DNA of 9,382 nt from JAVBLK01 sp031553565 (GTDB lineage Bacteria > Bacillota > Clostridia > Christensenellales > DUVY01), in NCBI GenBank assembly GCA_031553565.1, contig JAVBLK010000045.1:1-9382 (forward strand). Direction: 5' to 3'. The notes under the pieces are model-generated. The model saw only the letters and a program-made list of their open reading frames with translations, ran no database searches and was not told the origin of the DNA. Below, piece after piece: positions 1 through 7,384 of this stretch. A program made the translations under genes and the position numbers. Position 1 is the stretch's first letter. Every line of letters begins with the position of its first letter.

Positions 1-34
1 CAAAATCTCGCTCATTTAATCAGCGTTTACTTAG
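1..34. mobile_element. Partial end of a MITE-like repeat
   Basis: These 34 bases match 7512-7545 at 31 of 34 positions, including the run CTCATTTAATCAGCGTTTAC. That second site is the right terminal inverted repeat of a complete short element at 7385-7546. The identity stops just after CTTAG at both places, as expected for the end of a mobile repeat. The rest of this copy lies outside the window. It abuts the 109-bp inverted repeat directly. No transposase is visible, so it is either non-autonomous or the tip of a larger insertion sequence. Confidence 0.6.
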
Positions 35-141
35 CTTCTAAATTCCCGCCTTGTCAATGCCCCGGCATTGCCTGCGGCGGCAATTTAAAATCTGTATCAA
101 AAATCTGTCCGAATTCAGCTCGAGTATTTATTCATTGTTTC
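33..141 (-). repeat. 109-bp structured repeat, left arm of inverted pair
   Basis: The reverse complement of this stretch equals 9248-9356 at 108 of 109 positions; the single difference is at 114 (partner 9275). Weaker similarity continues to about 150. It can form a long hairpin at 40-86 with an inner 7-bp stem around the CAATGCC/GGCATTG pair. The copy points away from the genes, towards the left edge. It has no reading frame of useful length. It is probably a dispersed non-coding repeat, but only two copies are visible here. Confidence 0.9.
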
Positions 142-195
142 TTTAATAATCTAAATGTTAGTCTAACTTTTTTTGGCATCACATTAGTTAAGCGG

Positions 196-240
196 GGCAA
201 ACGTTAATATCCAAAAATAGTGTAAAACGTGCCTTTTTTT
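196..240 (+). terminator. Possible intrinsic terminator before the protease operon
   Basis: GGCA (196-199) and CGTT (202-205) can pair with AACG (226-229) and TGCC (230-233), giving an 8-bp stem with a 2-nt bulge and a 20-nt loop. Seven T follow at 234-240. A smaller GTTA/TAAC hairpin followed by seven T lies just upstream near 157-174. Together they would shield the protease operon from transcription entering from the left. The bulge and large loop make it a modest terminator. Confidence 0.35.
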
Positions 241-261
241 GTGTGTATTAGGTTACAGGTG

Positions 262-290
262 TAGATTCGCACTGAATAATAAAGTACAAT
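262..290 (+). promoter_or_regulatory. Candidate promoter of the lipoprotein-subtilase operon
   Basis: TACAAT at 285-290 is a good -10 box. The -35 position 17 bp upstream holds TAGATT (262-267), which matches the consensus at only three positions. The predicted start near 297 leaves a short leader containing the GGGAGG ribosome site at 303-308. GTTACA (252-257) with TAATAA (277-282) is an alternative with a long 19-bp spacer. Confidence 0.35.
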
Positions 291-314
291 TGATTCAACG
301 CAGGGAGGATTTTT

Positions 315-1298
315 ATGAGAATAAGAACGCGAATCGCAGGCGTTATTTTTGCCGGGCTGATATTGGTGATGTTTGTCGGGTGCTGCGATGTATTTGATTT
401 GGCAGAATATAAGGCTGCAAGTAAAAACGAAATCGAAACATACGCTGTCGAAAAAGATGCAGGAAACTACTTTTTAGAAAACTGGGAGGCAATAGCTGGG
501 CTTGCGGAAGACGCGAAAGCCGCAATAGATGAGGCAAAAGACAAGCAAAGTGTTGACGCCGCGGTCACAGGAGCCAAACGGGCAATAGATGCAGTACCGC
601 AAAAGGGAAAGGTTGTATCACCGTTGAAAAGTTTTATGAACAGCGAAACGATAATTTTGCGAACGCTACCTAGTTTATTTTCGTATATATTCCCGGAAAA
701 AAACATTCCCGAGGATGTTTTTGGGGATGATATGGATCCGGACGACTATATACTCACCCCGAATGATTTTAAGGATATTGATGTTGCGCAGGTTTTATGG
801 GTCAATCAAAGATCTGTTTCGTACGCTCGAGGACGCCCTTTTGGCACACTGAACACTGAAGATCTGTATTATGCAGTCAATCTTACGGTGAAAGGACAAG
901 AACATGTGGATGCAGCGTTAGAAAAGATACATAGGATGGGGTTTTGGGCGTGGCAAAATAATTTCGATTATTTAGCCGAAGCGACACCTGAAGATGAAAA
1001 ACGCATCACTAGTAATAAGTTTATGGAACGGAATGTTGAAGGGCGATTCATAATCACAATTGAAATTGACTTGGCGTTTCGCAACAAGCTTTTCGCAATT
1101 GAAGATTTTAGCGAAATAGAAACCGGTACATTGAGTTTGCACTATGTTCAGACATTAATAAAACAATATGGCATGCCTGAAACGGGACCAAGTATTGAAT
1201 TGATAGCATATTGCTCGGAAATTCAAAGCTTAGGTAAAATTATTGAAAAGATAGAAAAACTCGATTTTGCATATTCGGTAAACCGCGATATGGCATAA
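315..1298 (+). CDS. Lipoprotein with helical repeat and two I9/propeptide-like domains
   Basis: The 327-residue product starts at ATG 315, six bases after GGGAGG (303-308). Residues 1-22 are a lipoprotein signal peptide (positive start, hydrophobic core, lipobox F20-V21-G22-C23), so it should be anchored to the outer face of the membrane. Residues about 43-96 form a helical repeat of the type ending in 'AIDAVP', common in Firmicute surface proteins (FIVAR-like). Two degenerate copies of one alpha/beta unit follow. Copy A (about 147-222) has TPNDFKDID, then strand YYAVNLTV, helix VDAALEKIHRMGF. Copy B (about 244-325) has AIEDFSEIE, then strand IELIAYC, helix IIEKIEKLDFAYSVNRD. This strand-helix-'xxYSxN' ending resembles subtilisin propeptide/inhibitor I9 folds and a 'TPEDFPEI' domain I recall from Clostridia surface proteins; that is recognition from memory. 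The stop lies 26 bp before a subtilase gene, so the inferred role is a membrane-tethered chaperone or inhibitor of that protease. Confidence 0.85.
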   Translation: MRIRTRIAGVIFAGLILVMFVGCCDVFDLAEYKAASKNEIETYAVEKDAGNYFLENWEAIAGLAEDAKAAIDEAKDKQSVDAAVTGAKRAIDAVPQKGKVVSPLKSFMNSETIILRTLPSLFSYIFPEKNIPEDVFGDDMDPDDYILTPNDFKDIDVAQVLWVNQRSVSYARGRPFGTLNTEDLYYAVNLTVKGQEHVDAALEKIHRMGFWAWQNNFDYLAEATPEDEKRITSNKFMERNVEGRFIITIEIDLAFRNKLFAIEDFSEIETGTLSLHYVQTLIKQYGMPETGPSIELIAYCSEIQSLGKIIEKIEKLDFAYSVNRDMA

Positions 1299-1324
1299 AG
1301 CAATATATAAAAGGATAAAAGAAC

Positions 1325-3337
1325 ATGAAAAAAAGCATAAGACGGCTTGTTAGAATAAGCATATTTACATTATTGGCAATCGCCTTGATCGGTTCGGCAA
1401 ATATCGTTCGCGCTGCAAATAATTTTAGCTGTAAGAATACGAGTTGCGATAGCGCGGCATACGGACACAGTAATGCGAATACAGATCAGGAACAAAGCTG
1501 CTTATATGAAAACGTCGATGTTATAAAACTGTCAAATGCTATAGAGTATGCAAATAATTATAATGGAAGAGAAATTAAAGTAGGAGTGCTGGATACAGGT
1601 ATTGATGGTGCACATGAAGCTTTTTCCGGACGATTATATGAGAGCAACCCACATAATCTTAGCACGACATTACATAGAAATTTTTTAACAAATTCAGATT
1701 ACCCTGATGAAGTGCCGCAGCTGATTCCAACGCCGGCAGATGACAGGCCTTACTTTGTGCCGAACCCACACGGCACACAAGTTGCTGGCGTCATTGCCAG
1801 TAGCACGAACACAAAAATTAAGTTAATATCTTTGCAAATTTCGGATAGAAATATATTACAGGGAGCGGTAATAAACGCAATCAGGTTTGCCACAGCAAAG
1901 GGCATTGACGTCTTAAATCTAAGTGCATTTTTCAATCACAGTGCCTTAAAGCCTGTATTGCAGTTTCAAGACGGTTCGCAAAAAATACTCTTATGTAATT
2001 GCGGGCACGATGAATGTCTGGGCGAACAATATTATGAGTGTATGTATGACGCAATAGAAAAGTATCCCGGATTATTAATTACTTCTTCAAACAACTTTGC
2101 GTACGATATTGATTATAATCCCGACAATTATAATAAACATTTATATCCTGCATCATGGGCAGACCCGCATCATCCGGATCATCTTGATAATATTATTACG
2201 GTAGGTGCTACTACTGTCTCGGAAGACGAAAATATTGCACTAAGGCCTGATCCGGGATGGAGCGTTTCTGCTCCCGGATCGAATTTCGGATTAAGAGCGG
2301 TTCACCTTTTTGCCCCTGGCACAATGATTTGTACATCGAATTACAATGAAACACAATCAAATACTTATACGTCAGTCAGCGGAACTTCTTTCGCTGCGCC
2401 GTTCGTTACTGCAGCTGTCGCGATGACAATGTCATTATATCCTCAAATGAACAGCTCTATGGTAAAAGAAAAGATATTGAACAGCGTTGATGAATTACCA
2501 CAGCTAAGCGGATATTGTTCAACGGGCGGAAGGTTGAACATGCTAAAGTCTTTAAGCTCTAGTGTTCAAACCATAACGTTTAATAAAGAAGGTGGCGTTG
2601 GAGGCACATCGTCTGCCAATGTGTTTACAGGGTTATCTATGCCTGCAGCAACAGCTCCGACAAAAGCAACATATTTATTTGCTGGCTATTACTCTGCGCC
2701 GGATGGCGGGGGCACTCAATACTATGACAAGAACATGAAAAGTATGCGAATTTATAATAATAGTGAGAACATAACTCTATATGCCAGGTGGTATGCAAGT
2801 TACAATATAGTACTGGATCCAAACAGCGGCAACGGCGGCACGGCAAGTGTAACTGCAATATACAGTTTGCCAATGCCGGAGGCGACCGCACCTGAGAAAT
2901 ATGCATATGAATTTGCAGGATATTATTCCGCGGACGGAAAGCAATATTACGACGCAAATATGTCAAGCGTTCGGACATATGATGTCGAGAATAGCACAAC
3001 CTTGTATGCAAAATGGACATTGCCAATCTCTCAAGATTATCTAAATAATTTGCCGGTATATTATCCTGATTTTACATTTATACACGAGACGATGTCTTCT
3101 GCCAAGCTATTTATACTTTTGCCAAATGCAAGCGGCTATTACAGCTTTTTCTCATCGACACAGAGCGGAGTCCATTTGCATATACATAAGGTGACATCGG
3201 TGGATGTAGAGTGGATGGGCTATTTTTACGGTAGCTCTTGGTTCGCGGAGACATTTTATTTAGAGGCCTGGATTCCGTATTTTATTGTAATTGATTCTGA
3301 TGTCTATGGAGGAATATTTGTATTTACTAGCAACTGA
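1325..3337 (+). CDS. Secreted S8 subtilisin-like serine protease with two InlB-type repeats
   Basis: The 670-residue product starts at ATG 1325, nine bases after AAGGA (1311-1315). Residues 1-30 are a Sec signal peptide, probably cut after the VRA at 28-30. The S8 catalytic domain spans about 64-410: Asp90 in VGVLDTGID, His149 in PHGTQVAGV, Ser355 in SGTSFAAP, and oxyanion Asn257 in ITSSNN, where Asn256 replaces the usual Gly. All key residues are present, so it should be active. Residues 31-63 are too short for a normal I9 propeptide. A Cys-rich insertion (C224, C226, C231, C239) follows the substrate-binding strand VLNLS. Residues about 417-489 and 493-564 are two Listeria-Bacteroides (InlB B/Flg_new) repeats, each running from a strand such as YNIVLDPN to GYY and LYA(R/K)W. 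The last roughly 100 residues, with ASGYYSFFSS, look like a beta-sandwich of PPC type. There is no LPXTG or C-terminal membrane anchor. It is co-transcribed with the lipoprotein, its likely partner. Confidence 0.95.
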   Translation: MKKSIRRLVRISIFTLLAIALIGSANIVRAANNFSCKNTSCDSAAYGHSNANTDQEQSCLYENVDVIKLSNAIEYANNYNGREIKVGVLDTGIDGAHEAFSGRLYESNPHNLSTTLHRNFLTNSDYPDEVPQLIPTPADDRPYFVPNPHGTQVAGVIASSTNTKIKLISLQISDRNILQGAVINAIRFATAKGIDVLNLSAFFNHSALKPVLQFQDGSQKILLCNCGHDECLGEQYYECMYDAIEKYPGLLITSSNNFAYDIDYNPDNYNKHLYPASWADPHHPDHLDNIITVGATTVSEDENIALRPDPGWSVSAPGSNFGLRAVHLFAPGTMICTSNYNETQSNTYTSVSGTSFAAPFVTAAVAMTMSLYPQMNSSMVKEKILNSVDELPQLSGYCSTGGRLNMLKSLSSSVQTITFNKEGGVGGTSSANVFTGLSMPAATAPTKATYLFAGYYSAPDGGGTQYYDKNMKSMRIYNNSENITLYARWYASYNIVLDPNSGNGGTASVTAIYSLPMPEATAPEKYAYEFAGYYSADGKQYYDANMSSVRTYDVENSTTLYAKWTLPISQDYLNNLPVYYPDFTFIHETMSSAKLFILLPNASGYYSFFSSTQSGVHLHIHKVTSVDVEWMGYFYGSSWFAETFYLEAWIPYFIVIDSDVYGGIFVFTSN

Positions 3338-3382
3338 ATATTAACCCGGCATAAAGTTGAATAACAAAGTGAAAAGAAAATA

Positions 3383-3402
3383 TTTGGATTAAATAATCCA
3401 AA
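3383..3402. repeat. 20-bp palindrome downstream of the subtilase
   Basis: TTTGGATTA and TAATCCAAA are perfect 9-base arms around a central AA. No T-run follows on the plus strand, so it is a poor terminator there. It may be a protein-binding operator, or a weak terminator for minus-strand transcripts. A further half-site, AATCCAA, occurs at 3416-3422. The surrounding 270-bp spacer (3338-3607) holds no convincing gene. Confidence 0.5.
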
Positions 3403-3572
3403 AACAGTAAAAAACAATCCAACTTGAGCGAGAGAGAATTTTTAGTGATGGATGAATTCTTTACGTTCAGTTATAGGGAGAGTGAAACGATATTGATAAA
3501 TCATAGTAAAAGGACTGCCTTTATTCATGATCTAATATTGCATGCCGCACGGGCAAAACTTCAAATATGTCG

Positions 3573-3601
3573 TTTACAATCCGGCTTATTAGTTATACAA
3601 T
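3573..3601 (+). promoter_or_regulatory. Promoter of the ABC exporter, predicted leaderless
   Basis: TTTACA (3573-3578) and TACAAT (3596-3601) each match consensus at five of six positions and are 17 bp apart. Six bases separate the -10 box from ATG 3608, so transcription should begin at or next to the start codon. There is no Shine-Dalgarno sequence before 3608. The same geometry recurs at the gene starting at 5510. Confidence 0.65.
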
Positions 3602-3607
3602 ATCTAT

Positions 3608-5368
3608 ATGGGGAAACGGTATGAAAACCTAAAGTCGCTGCGGACTTTTTACCGCCCTTACCGGGGGCGGCTTGCCGCATACATAGGCTTAAGCCTGCTA
3701 TCAGCGGCGGTCGTGCTGACCTACCCATTCCTTTCATCCAATATAATAGTAGAGTTCACGGCCGAAAAATTCGGGCTGATGGCAAAATATGCCGTCGCGC
3801 TCTTTCTGGCGGTCATTCTGTGGGCGGCGCTGAACTTCGCGGCGGAATTTCTGTACACCAGGATATCGGCGGGGCTTTTCCGCGATTTCCGGCACGCGCA
3901 GGCCTGGCGGATGCTGCGGCTGAAGCTGCCGTTTATATACAGCGCGGGCTCCGGGTATTTTTCCGAGCGGTTTTTCGACGACTCCAAGGAAGCGTGCGTG
4001 CTGTTCCTGGATAACGCCGAGGCCATCGTGCAGCTTTTTGCCAACCTGACCTTTATCGCGTACATTTCGGTGCTGCAATGGCAGCTGGGGCTGATCCTGG
4101 TATTTGGGGTTGCGGTCATCGTATTCACCGAGTATTTCCGCGTAACCAGATTGCTTAAAAACAAGCGTATGATGAAGCGCGCAAACGAGCGGACGAAAGC
4201 CAATGAGAACGAGCTGTTCAAGGGAATAAAGGAAATAAAAGGCATGAACGGCGCGGCGGCGGCAATGGCGCGGCACCGCTCTTTGACCGAAAACTATGCC
4301 GCGTTAAAATCCCGGCGGGAGCTGTTCGATAAGGGAATGACAAAAACCGTTGCCGTGATAAAGGCCGCGCTGGAGCTTTTGCTGCTGCTTATCGCCGGTC
4401 TGTACCTGGTGCCGCGCGGACAGATAGAGGTTTTGGCCGCGCTGGTCGTGTACAACTACCGCGGCAATATATACGACCTTGTAAACGGAGTCGCGCGCCT
4501 TAGAAGCAACTTCGAAAACGGCGAGCTTGCTGCAAAACGCATGAACGATATTCTGGCCGCGCCCAAGGAAAGCACCGATGTATTCGGGGACAGGGAGCTT
4601 TCCGGCAGCATAGAAACGATAGAGTTTAAAAACGTCGCGTTCGGCTATGACGACAGCCGCAAGGTATTAAAGGATATAGACCTTTCGGCGGGCAAAAACT
4701 CCTTGGTGGGCTTTGTGGGCAAGAGCGGCAGCGGCAAGAGCACGATTTTTTCGCTGCTGTTACGCTATTTCAACCATCAGTCGGGCGACATCCTGATAAA
4801 CGGCGTTCCGATAGGGGAATTGTCCGAACCGGCGGTCCGCGGCCACATAACCCCCGTGCTGCAGGATCCGTATATTTTTAACGAAACGGTGATGGACAAC
4901 GTGCGCTTTGCCCGGCCTGACGCATCCGACGCGGAAGTCATTGAGGCCTGCAGGGCGGCGCAGCTGCACGATGAGATCATGGAGATGGAGCGCGGCTACG
5001 AAACGATGATAGGGGAGAGCGGCTCTAACCTGTCCGGCGGGCAGAAGCAGCGGATGGAGATCGCGCGCGCGATACTTAAAAACACCGACGTGATCCTGTT
5101 TGACGAGGCGACCAGCGCGCTCGACAAGGCGAACCTGACCAGGATAAACGACCTGCTGCTGGAACTGAAAAAGACCAAAATAGTCCTTGTGATCGCGCAC
5201 CGGCTGAATATTATGCGGCGGTGCGACGAGGTGTTTGTACTTGACGACGGTGAAATAATCGCCCGCGGCGCGCACAAGGATCTTATCGAAACCTGCGACT
5301 ATTATAAAACCCTGTTCAAGCGCGGGGAAGCTGCGGCCGTTGCCGCACAGCTGCAAACGAACGAATAA
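3608..5368 (+). CDS. ABC exporter, fused membrane and ATPase domains
   Basis: The 586-residue protein has the length and order of a half-transporter that works as a dimer. The membrane domain (about 1-310) has hydrophobic segments near 22-42, 61-81, 140-157, 160-177 and 246-267, with a less clear one near 274-290. The nucleotide-binding domain (about 335-575) is complete: Walker A GKSGSGKS (371-378), Q-loop Gln419, signature LSGGQ (475-479), Walker B VILFDE (495-500) with catalytic Glu500, D-loop SALD (503-506) and switch His531. It should couple ATP hydrolysis to export of a lipid, drug or peptide; the substrate cannot be read from sequence. There is no N-terminal C39 peptidase domain, so it is not a bacteriocin-processing exporter of that class. 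ATG 3608 is the only usable start, because an in-frame stop lies at 3590-3592. It is GC-rich, unlike the protease operon upstream. Confidence 0.93.
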   Translation: MGKRYENLKSLRTFYRPYRGRLAAYIGLSLLSAAVVLTYPFLSSNIIVEFTAEKFGLMAKYAVALFLAVILWAALNFAAEFLYTRISAGLFRDFRHAQAWRMLRLKLPFIYSAGSGYFSERFFDDSKEACVLFLDNAEAIVQLFANLTFIAYISVLQWQLGLILVFGVAVIVFTEYFRVTRLLKNKRMMKRANERTKANENELFKGIKEIKGMNGAAAAMARHRSLTENYAALKSRRELFDKGMTKTVAVIKAALELLLLLIAGLYLVPRGQIEVLAALVVYNYRGNIYDLVNGVARLRSNFENGELAAKRMNDILAAPKESTDVFGDRELSGSIETIEFKNVAFGYDDSRKVLKDIDLSAGKNSLVGFVGKSGSGKSTIFSLLLRYFNHQSGDILINGVPIGELSEPAVRGHITPVLQDPYIFNETVMDNVRFARPDASDAEVIEACRAAQLHDEIMEMERGYETMIGESGSNLSGGQKQRMEIARAILKNTDVILFDEATSALDKANLTRINDLLLELKKTKIVLVIAHRLNIMRRCDEVFVLDDGEIIARGAHKDLIETCDYYKTLFKRGEAAAVAAQLQTNE

Positions 5369-5473
5369 GTGCGCCGCGCTGCAGCGGCAAAACTGAAAAA
5401 AGCAAAGTATGGCAGAACAAAGCATCCGCACGCGCTGGCACCACATTAAAATTTACTAAAGATTTTTCCGGTA

Positions 5474-5503
5474 TTTACTTATACCGCGTATATATGCTAT
5501 TAT
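5474..5503 (+). promoter_or_regulatory. Extended -10 promoter, predicted leaderless start
   Basis: TATTAT (5498-5503) is preceded by TGC, an extended -10 motif, and by TTTACT (5474-5479) 18 bp upstream. Exactly six bases separate the -10 box from ATG 5510, which places the expected transcription start on the A of the start codon. No Shine-Dalgarno sequence is present. The rest of the 141-bp gap after the ABC gene contains a GC-rich palindrome near 5373-5388 (GCCGC...GCGGC) but no T-run, so no clear terminator. Confidence 0.6.
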
Positions 5504-5509
5504 ATACAT

Positions 5510-7360
5510 ATGAACCGCGATAAAGATGAAAAGAACCAGATCGATGAAATAGCCGGCCTTTTTAACGCCGAAAAAAAGGACGCATTTTTTCCGGCGCAGT
5601 CGTCCGGAAGCCTTGCGCCGCCTGCGCCAAGCGGCCCGGTCGACGCGTTGGAGCCGTTGCGCCGCTACATCGAGGGCAGCGGGGCGGCGCTGAAGACGGA
5701 GATCGCCGCGACCGAAAACAAGCTTATAGGCGAGATAACAGGCGTAAAAGCGGACATCACCAAGGTCTATTCGGCGATCGAGGCGGTCTCGAGCCGGCTC
5801 AACGAATACATAGAATTCTCCACGCGCGCGACAAGAAAGCAGTACGCCTCCAGCGACCTTATCCGCGTCCGTCAGGAAATACAGAAAAAATTCGGCAACA
5901 ACGAGAGCATCCGCCGCTATGCGGTCAGTATTTTGCAGGCGGACGACGCGCAGATTGTGCGGCGCGAAAGCTTTTTGAACTGCACCGAGGAGCTGATGCT
6001 GGCCGCGCCCAAATACTGGTTGGCGCCGTGTTTGGTCACGATCGGCGCGCAGTTCAATGAAAATCGGGAGCTGGCAAGCCGGGCGATGGAAGAGGCGATG
6101 CGCCGCGACGAGGAAAAGACCTGCATGTTCTTCGCGCTGGTGACGCGCCGTATGGGGATGCTGAACGAGAGCCTGCAATGGATGCGCCGCTATCTGTTAA
6201 AACAAAACCCTTACGATTTAGAGCGCAAGCTGATCGTTATAATAAACGCGTTTTCGGAAGGCTTGTTCGGCGCGGATACGCAAAAACTGCTGATCGACAC
6301 CTTTTACGAGTGGAAGGACCGCATGATGCAGGACATGGAATATGTCGCCTCGCAAAAGCAGAAGTGGGTGCGCTTTTACCTTACCAGAAAGCCGGAGCCC
6401 GCCAAAGAGGAATTCCCTCATATCGTGCTTTACGCCGAAAACGCCGTGCCTCTTTTGGAAGCGTTAAGCTTCGGCCGTCTGCACGTAATTATCTACGAGC
6501 TGTTCAAATCGGTGTTCGACGCGCAGGGCGACCGGTTCGATAGTATGAAGGACGAGATAGACTCACTCCTTACCAACCTTGTCACAAACTTTGACGCCGA
6601 GGAACTTCAGCTTAAAAAGGAAGAGAAATACAACCTTTTGCTTATCGAAAACGACGGCAACGAAACGCTGGCAAAGCGCGTGTTCGAGGTCGAATCCGAC
6701 GCCTTAGAAACTCGCTACAGCTTTCTGGATATGATGTCTTACGCCTGCCAGACGCCCGAGACCGTCAGCGCGACGGCGAACGCGCGCAAGATGTCTTTTG
6801 CGTACTGCAACACGCTGATCGAAAGCTCTTACCGGGAAATGACGGCCGAGATACGTAAGAACACGCCTGAAAAAGTGCTGCTTAAGATCGACGAGTGGCG
6901 CGGCGAAACTGTCAGCGGTGAGAATCCCGACGAATTGCGCCAAAGCATTGACGCGCACGTCAAAAAGATCCGGCATAAAGAGGAAAAGAGGTTAAGGCTG
7001 CCGCTTTGGTACGCGTTAGGGATACTTATCCTCGGCGGGATCATCGCCCAGCTTGCGACCGGCACATTGTTCCCGCTTAAGGGCATCAATATATTTTTCT
7101 TCATCATAACGTTGGCGGCGGTATGCGCATACGGTTTTTTCTGCTTAAGGCAGCTGTGGCGCAAATGGCAGATAGTCAAGCGTTATAACGTCTACCGCGA
7201 TAAATGCCGCGAGGCGCTGCATAACACTTTAAAGGAAATCATGGCGGTACGCAGCGAGTACGGCAGGTGCGACGCCGTTGCGAACGCGATTGCCGATACC
7301 GTCAGCCGGATAAACGCGGCGCAGTTCATTTCCGCCCGCAAGGTAAAGGGGCAGCAATAA
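5510..7360 (+). CDS. Uncharacterised helical protein with two C-terminal membrane helices
   Basis: I do not recognise a named family for this 616-residue protein. Residues 1-25 are charged, and 27-43 are a Pro/Ala/Ser-rich linker. Residues about 46-105 form an amphipathic helix or coiled coil (ALKTEIAATENKL...). Residues about 110-490 look entirely helical, with paired helices that suggest TPR-like repeats, for example the stretch with CTEELMLAAPKYWLAP (158-173) followed by RAMEEAMRRDEEKT (191-204). Two membrane helices lie at about 498-518 and 524-546, followed by a basic 70-residue tail. There is no signal peptide, so both the large N-terminal part and the tail are probably cytoplasmic, with a short outer hairpin. 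No enzyme motif was found. It lies 141 bp after the ABC gene on the same strand and has its own promoter. A scaffold or stress-response role is possible but not shown. ATG 5510 was chosen because the frame and composition begin there. Confidence 0.85.
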   Translation: MNRDKDEKNQIDEIAGLFNAEKKDAFFPAQSSGSLAPPAPSGPVDALEPLRRYIEGSGAALKTEIAATENKLIGEITGVKADITKVYSAIEAVSSRLNEYIEFSTRATRKQYASSDLIRVRQEIQKKFGNNESIRRYAVSILQADDAQIVRRESFLNCTEELMLAAPKYWLAPCLVTIGAQFNENRELASRAMEEAMRRDEEKTCMFFALVTRRMGMLNESLQWMRRYLLKQNPYDLERKLIVIINAFSEGLFGADTQKLLIDTFYEWKDRMMQDMEYVASQKQKWVRFYLTRKPEPAKEEFPHIVLYAENAVPLLEALSFGRLHVIIYELFKSVFDAQGDRFDSMKDEIDSLLTNLVTNFDAEELQLKKEEKYNLLLIENDGNETLAKRVFEVESDALETRYSFLDMMSYACQTPETVSATANARKMSFAYCNTLIESSYREMTAEIRKNTPEKVLLKIDEWRGETVSGENPDELRQSIDAHVKKIRHKEEKRLRLPLWYALGILILGGIIAQLATGTLFPLKGINIFFFIITLAAVCAYGFFCLRQLWRKWQIVKRYNVYRDKCREALHNTLKEIMAVRSEYGRCDAVANAIADTVSRINAAQFISARKVKGQQ

Positions 7361-7384
7361 TCTGATTTGACCGCTTGACACCTA

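Noticed and set aside
3424..3624. A 66-codon open frame between the subtilase and the ABC gene, starting at TTG (or GTG 3445/ATG 3448), considered as a small peptide that the exporter might carry
   Set aside because: There is no good ribosome site. The frame overlaps the ABC start by 17 bp and runs through the ABC promoter at 3573-3601. It has no leader-peptide features such as a double-Gly site. It is most likely chance in AT-rich DNA.
1325..5368. A lantibiotic- or RiPP-like cassette (S8 protease plus ABC exporter, as in NisP/NisT)
   Set aside because: No precursor peptide, no modifying enzyme, no C39 domain, separate promoters and a composition break between protease and exporter. Adjacency alone is not enough.
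5373..5388. GC-rich palindrome after the ABC gene as a terminator
   Set aside because: Short 5-bp stem with no T-run downstream; not enough to call an intrinsic terminator.
4760..6178. Long open frames on the minus strand opposite the ABC gene and the 616-residue gene
   Set aside because: They lie opposite genes with clear domains or coherent helical proteins, arise from GC-rich codon bias, and lack ribosome sites and recognisable motifs.
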